A stretch of DNA of 7,575 nucleotides from Rhodospirillales bacterium (GTDB lineage: Bacteria; Pseudomonadota; Alphaproteobacteria; Rhodospirillales; Casp-alpha2), in NCBI GenBank assembly GCA_028282185.1, contig JANQIJ010000020.1, positions 1 through 7,575 of the forward strand. The letters are read 5' to 3'. The notes under the pieces were generated by a model. That model saw only the letters and a list, made by a program, of their open reading frames with translations. It did no database searches and was not told the origin of the DNA. Positions within the stretch are counted from its first letter, which is position 1. Every line of letters starts with the position of its first letter. Position numbers and translations under genes: made by a program. Shown piece after piece: positions 6,285-7,575 of this stretch.

Positions 6285-7354
6285 CCGAAGACAGACAAAT
6301 CCATCGAGTCGCCATTGCCGGCTACGGCGTCGTCGGCAAACGCCGGCGCGATTTCATCGACCGTCACAAGGATCTCAAGACCGTCGCCGTCTGCGACCGA
6401 ACCTTCGGCGGCACGGGGATCTTCGACGATGGCACCCCCTACTTCGAGACGCCGGACCAGCTTCTCGAACAGGACTTCGACGCGCTGTTCGTCTGCATGA
6501 CCAACGACATCGCCGCCGACGTGACCATCGCCGGTCTTGAAAAAGGCGTTCACGTGTTTTGCGAAAAACCGCCCGGGCGAACGGTTGAAGACATCAAGCG
6601 TGTCATCAGTGTCGAAAAGCGGCACCCTTCCCTGAAGCTCAAATACGGCTTTAACCACCGCTACCATGATTCGGTCCGTGACGCCCTGGGCGTGGTCCGC
6701 AGCGGAGAACTCGGGCCCATTCTCAACCTGAGGGGCGTCTACGGAAAGTCAAAGATCGTCAGTTTCGGCGAGGCCTCGACCTGGCGGACCCAGCGCGCCA
6801 TCGCCGGCGGCGGCATTTTGTTGGACCAAGGTATTCACATGGTCGATCTGATGCGGTTGTTCGCCGGTGAGTTTGAAGAAGTCCACAGTTTCATTTCCAA
6901 CGCGTTCTGGCACCACGACGTAGAGGACAACGCCTATGCCCTGATGCGCACGCCGGGCGGCGTCGTCGGCATGCTGCATTCCAGCGCCACGCAGTGGCGT
7001 CACCGTTTCCAGCTCGACATCACCCTGGCCAAAGGCGCGGTTATCCTGAGCGGCATTCTCTCCGGATCGAAAAGTTATGGTGCCGAAACGCTAACCGTGG
7101 TCTGGGCCAACGAGCGGGACCAGGGCGATCCCCGGGAACAGGTCACACGCTACAATAAGGACCCGTCTTGGGCGGACGAGATCGCCGACTTCGCGCTGGC
7201 GATCCGCAGCGGCGGGTCGATCGCGGATGGCTCGTCCGACGACGCCCTGAAGACCATGCAACTGGTCGAGCGCATTTACCGGGCCGATCCCGAATGGCGG
7301 GCCCGCTGGTATAGGGACGGCGGGGCCAACGCGCGCCGGATGAACAATGCCTGA
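6281..7354 (+). CDS. Gfo/Idh/MocA-family NAD(P)-dependent oxidoreductase
   Basis: Members of this family oxidise or reduce a hydroxyl or keto group of a sugar, nucleotide sugar or inositol, using NAD(P). The 357-residue product has an N-terminal Rossmann fold with VAIAGYGVVGKRR (residues 10-22), the EKPPG motif at 95-99 whose Lys96 is the usual catalytic Lys, and the C-terminal-domain signature GGGILLDQGIHMVDL at 177-191, where His186 and Asp189 sit at the substrate site. No signal peptide or membrane segment is visible, so it is cytosolic. The ATG overlaps the methyltransferase stop (ATGA) with a CGGGA site 8 bases upstream. It overlaps the following aldolase gene by 8 bases, so the three downstream genes look like one translational unit. 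No standard Pse step needs this enzyme. It may make or modify an additional sugar, or prepare a substrate or product for the aldolase. The specific substrate is unknown. Confidence 0.92.
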   Translation: MTEDRQIHRVAIAGYGVVGKRRRDFIDRHKDLKTVAVCDRTFGGTGIFDDGTPYFETPDQLLEQDFDALFVCMTNDIAADVTIAGLEKGVHVFCEKPPGRTVEDIKRVISVEKRHPSLKLKYGFNHRYHDSVRDALGVVRSGELGPILNLRGVYGKSKIVSFGEASTWRTQRAIAGGGILLDQGIHMVDLMRLFAGEFEEVHSFISNAFWHHDVEDNAYALMRTPGGVVGMLHSSATQWRHRFQLDITLAKGAVILSGILSGSKSYGAETLTVVWANERDQGDPREQVTRYNKDPSWADEIADFALAIRSGGSIADGSSDDALKTMQLVERIYRADPEWRARWYRDGGANARRMNNA

Positions 7355-7575
7355 ACCGTTGAAACGAAAGCTCAAGGCCAAATCCCTGGCGGTCGGATCC
7401 TGGATCAGCCTGGCGTCGGAAGAAGTCTGCGAAATCATGACACAGGGGCCGTTCGAATGGCTTGCCATCGACATGGAACATACCGCGATCGGCGTCAATG
7501 AGATGGCGCGCCTGATCCGGGTTATCGACCTTGCCGGCGTAACGCCCATTGTCCGGGTCGGCGCCAACGACCCCC
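7347..7575 (+). CDS. HpcH/HpaI-type class II pyruvate aldolase (partial, 3' end outside window)
   Basis: The first 76 codons of a gene run off the right edge. The peptide includes VGSWISLAS (residues 16-24), WLAIDMEHTA (38-47) and TPIVRVGANDP (66-76). Its Asp42, His45 and Arg70 fall at the same numbered positions, as I recall them, as in E. coli HpaI, where His45 is the catalytic base and Arg70 binds the pyruvate enolate. The metal ligands of the family lie further on and are not visible. Family enzymes reversibly cleave 4-hydroxy-2-keto acids into pyruvate and an aldehyde, using a divalent metal. In this glycan setting the enzyme could build or break a 2-keto-3-deoxy sugar acid, but a catabolic role cannot be excluded. 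The ATG lies inside the end of the oxidoreductase gene, with GGA six bases upstream. Confidence 0.88.
   Translation, partial: MPEPLKRKLKAKSLAVGSWISLASEEVCEIMTQGPFEWLAIDMEHTAIGVNEMARLIRVIDLAGVTPIVRVGANDP

Overview
This is a GC-rich window (well over 60% G+C by eye) with every gene on the + strand. Codon use and protein style suggest an alphaproteobacterium, possibly of the Rhodospirillales (Magnetospirillum-like). That placement is an impression from the sequence, not the result of a search. The window is the inside of a surface-glycan operon built around pseudaminic acid (Pse), a nonulosonic acid used to decorate flagellin or capsule/LPS. I see no promoter, terminator, tRNA, rRNA, IS element or CRISPR array. 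No gap between genes exceeds about 75 bases.

Layout: (1) 1-139, the last 45 residues of a protein resembling the C-terminus of SpsF-type (COG1861) cytidylyltransferases. (2) 136-2079, a 647-residue protein of no family I can name, with a GT-B-glycosyltransferase-like C-terminal half. (3) 2076-3140, pseG, the UDP-sugar hydrolase, which seems to need a CTG start. (4) 3215-4285, pseI, pseudaminic acid synthase. (5) 4328-5314, pseB, the inverting UDP-GlcNAc 4,6-dehydratase. (6) 5311-5403, a 30-codon ORF that looks like the first residues of a PseC aminotransferase and nothing more. (7) 5400-6284, an FkbM-family methyltransferase. (8) 6281-7354, a Gfo/Idh/MocA oxidoreductase. (9) 7347 to the right edge, the start of an HpcH/HpaI-type class II aldolase.

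How they fit: PseB starts the pathway from UDP-GlcNAc. PseC (transaminase) and PseH (acetyltransferase) would follow, PseG then removes UDP, and PseI condenses the freed sugar with phosphoenolpyruvate to give Pse, which a cytidylyltransferase (PseF type) activates. The window has B, G and I, only a stub resembling C, no H, and a possible nucleotidyltransferase tail at the left edge. The downstream methyltransferase, oxidoreductase and aldolase are not part of the standard Pse route and may tailor the glycan or make a second sugar.

Most gene junctions are stop/start overlaps (ATGA at 136, CTGA at 2076, ATGA at 5311, GTGA at 5400, ATGA at 6281, and an 8-base overlap at 7347), so translation is probably coupled along the operon. 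The points most worth checking are the pseC-like stub, the CTG start of pseG, the (GC)7-G7 tract inside pseI, the unassigned GT-B-like protein, and the aldolase/oxidoreductase/methyltransferase trio.
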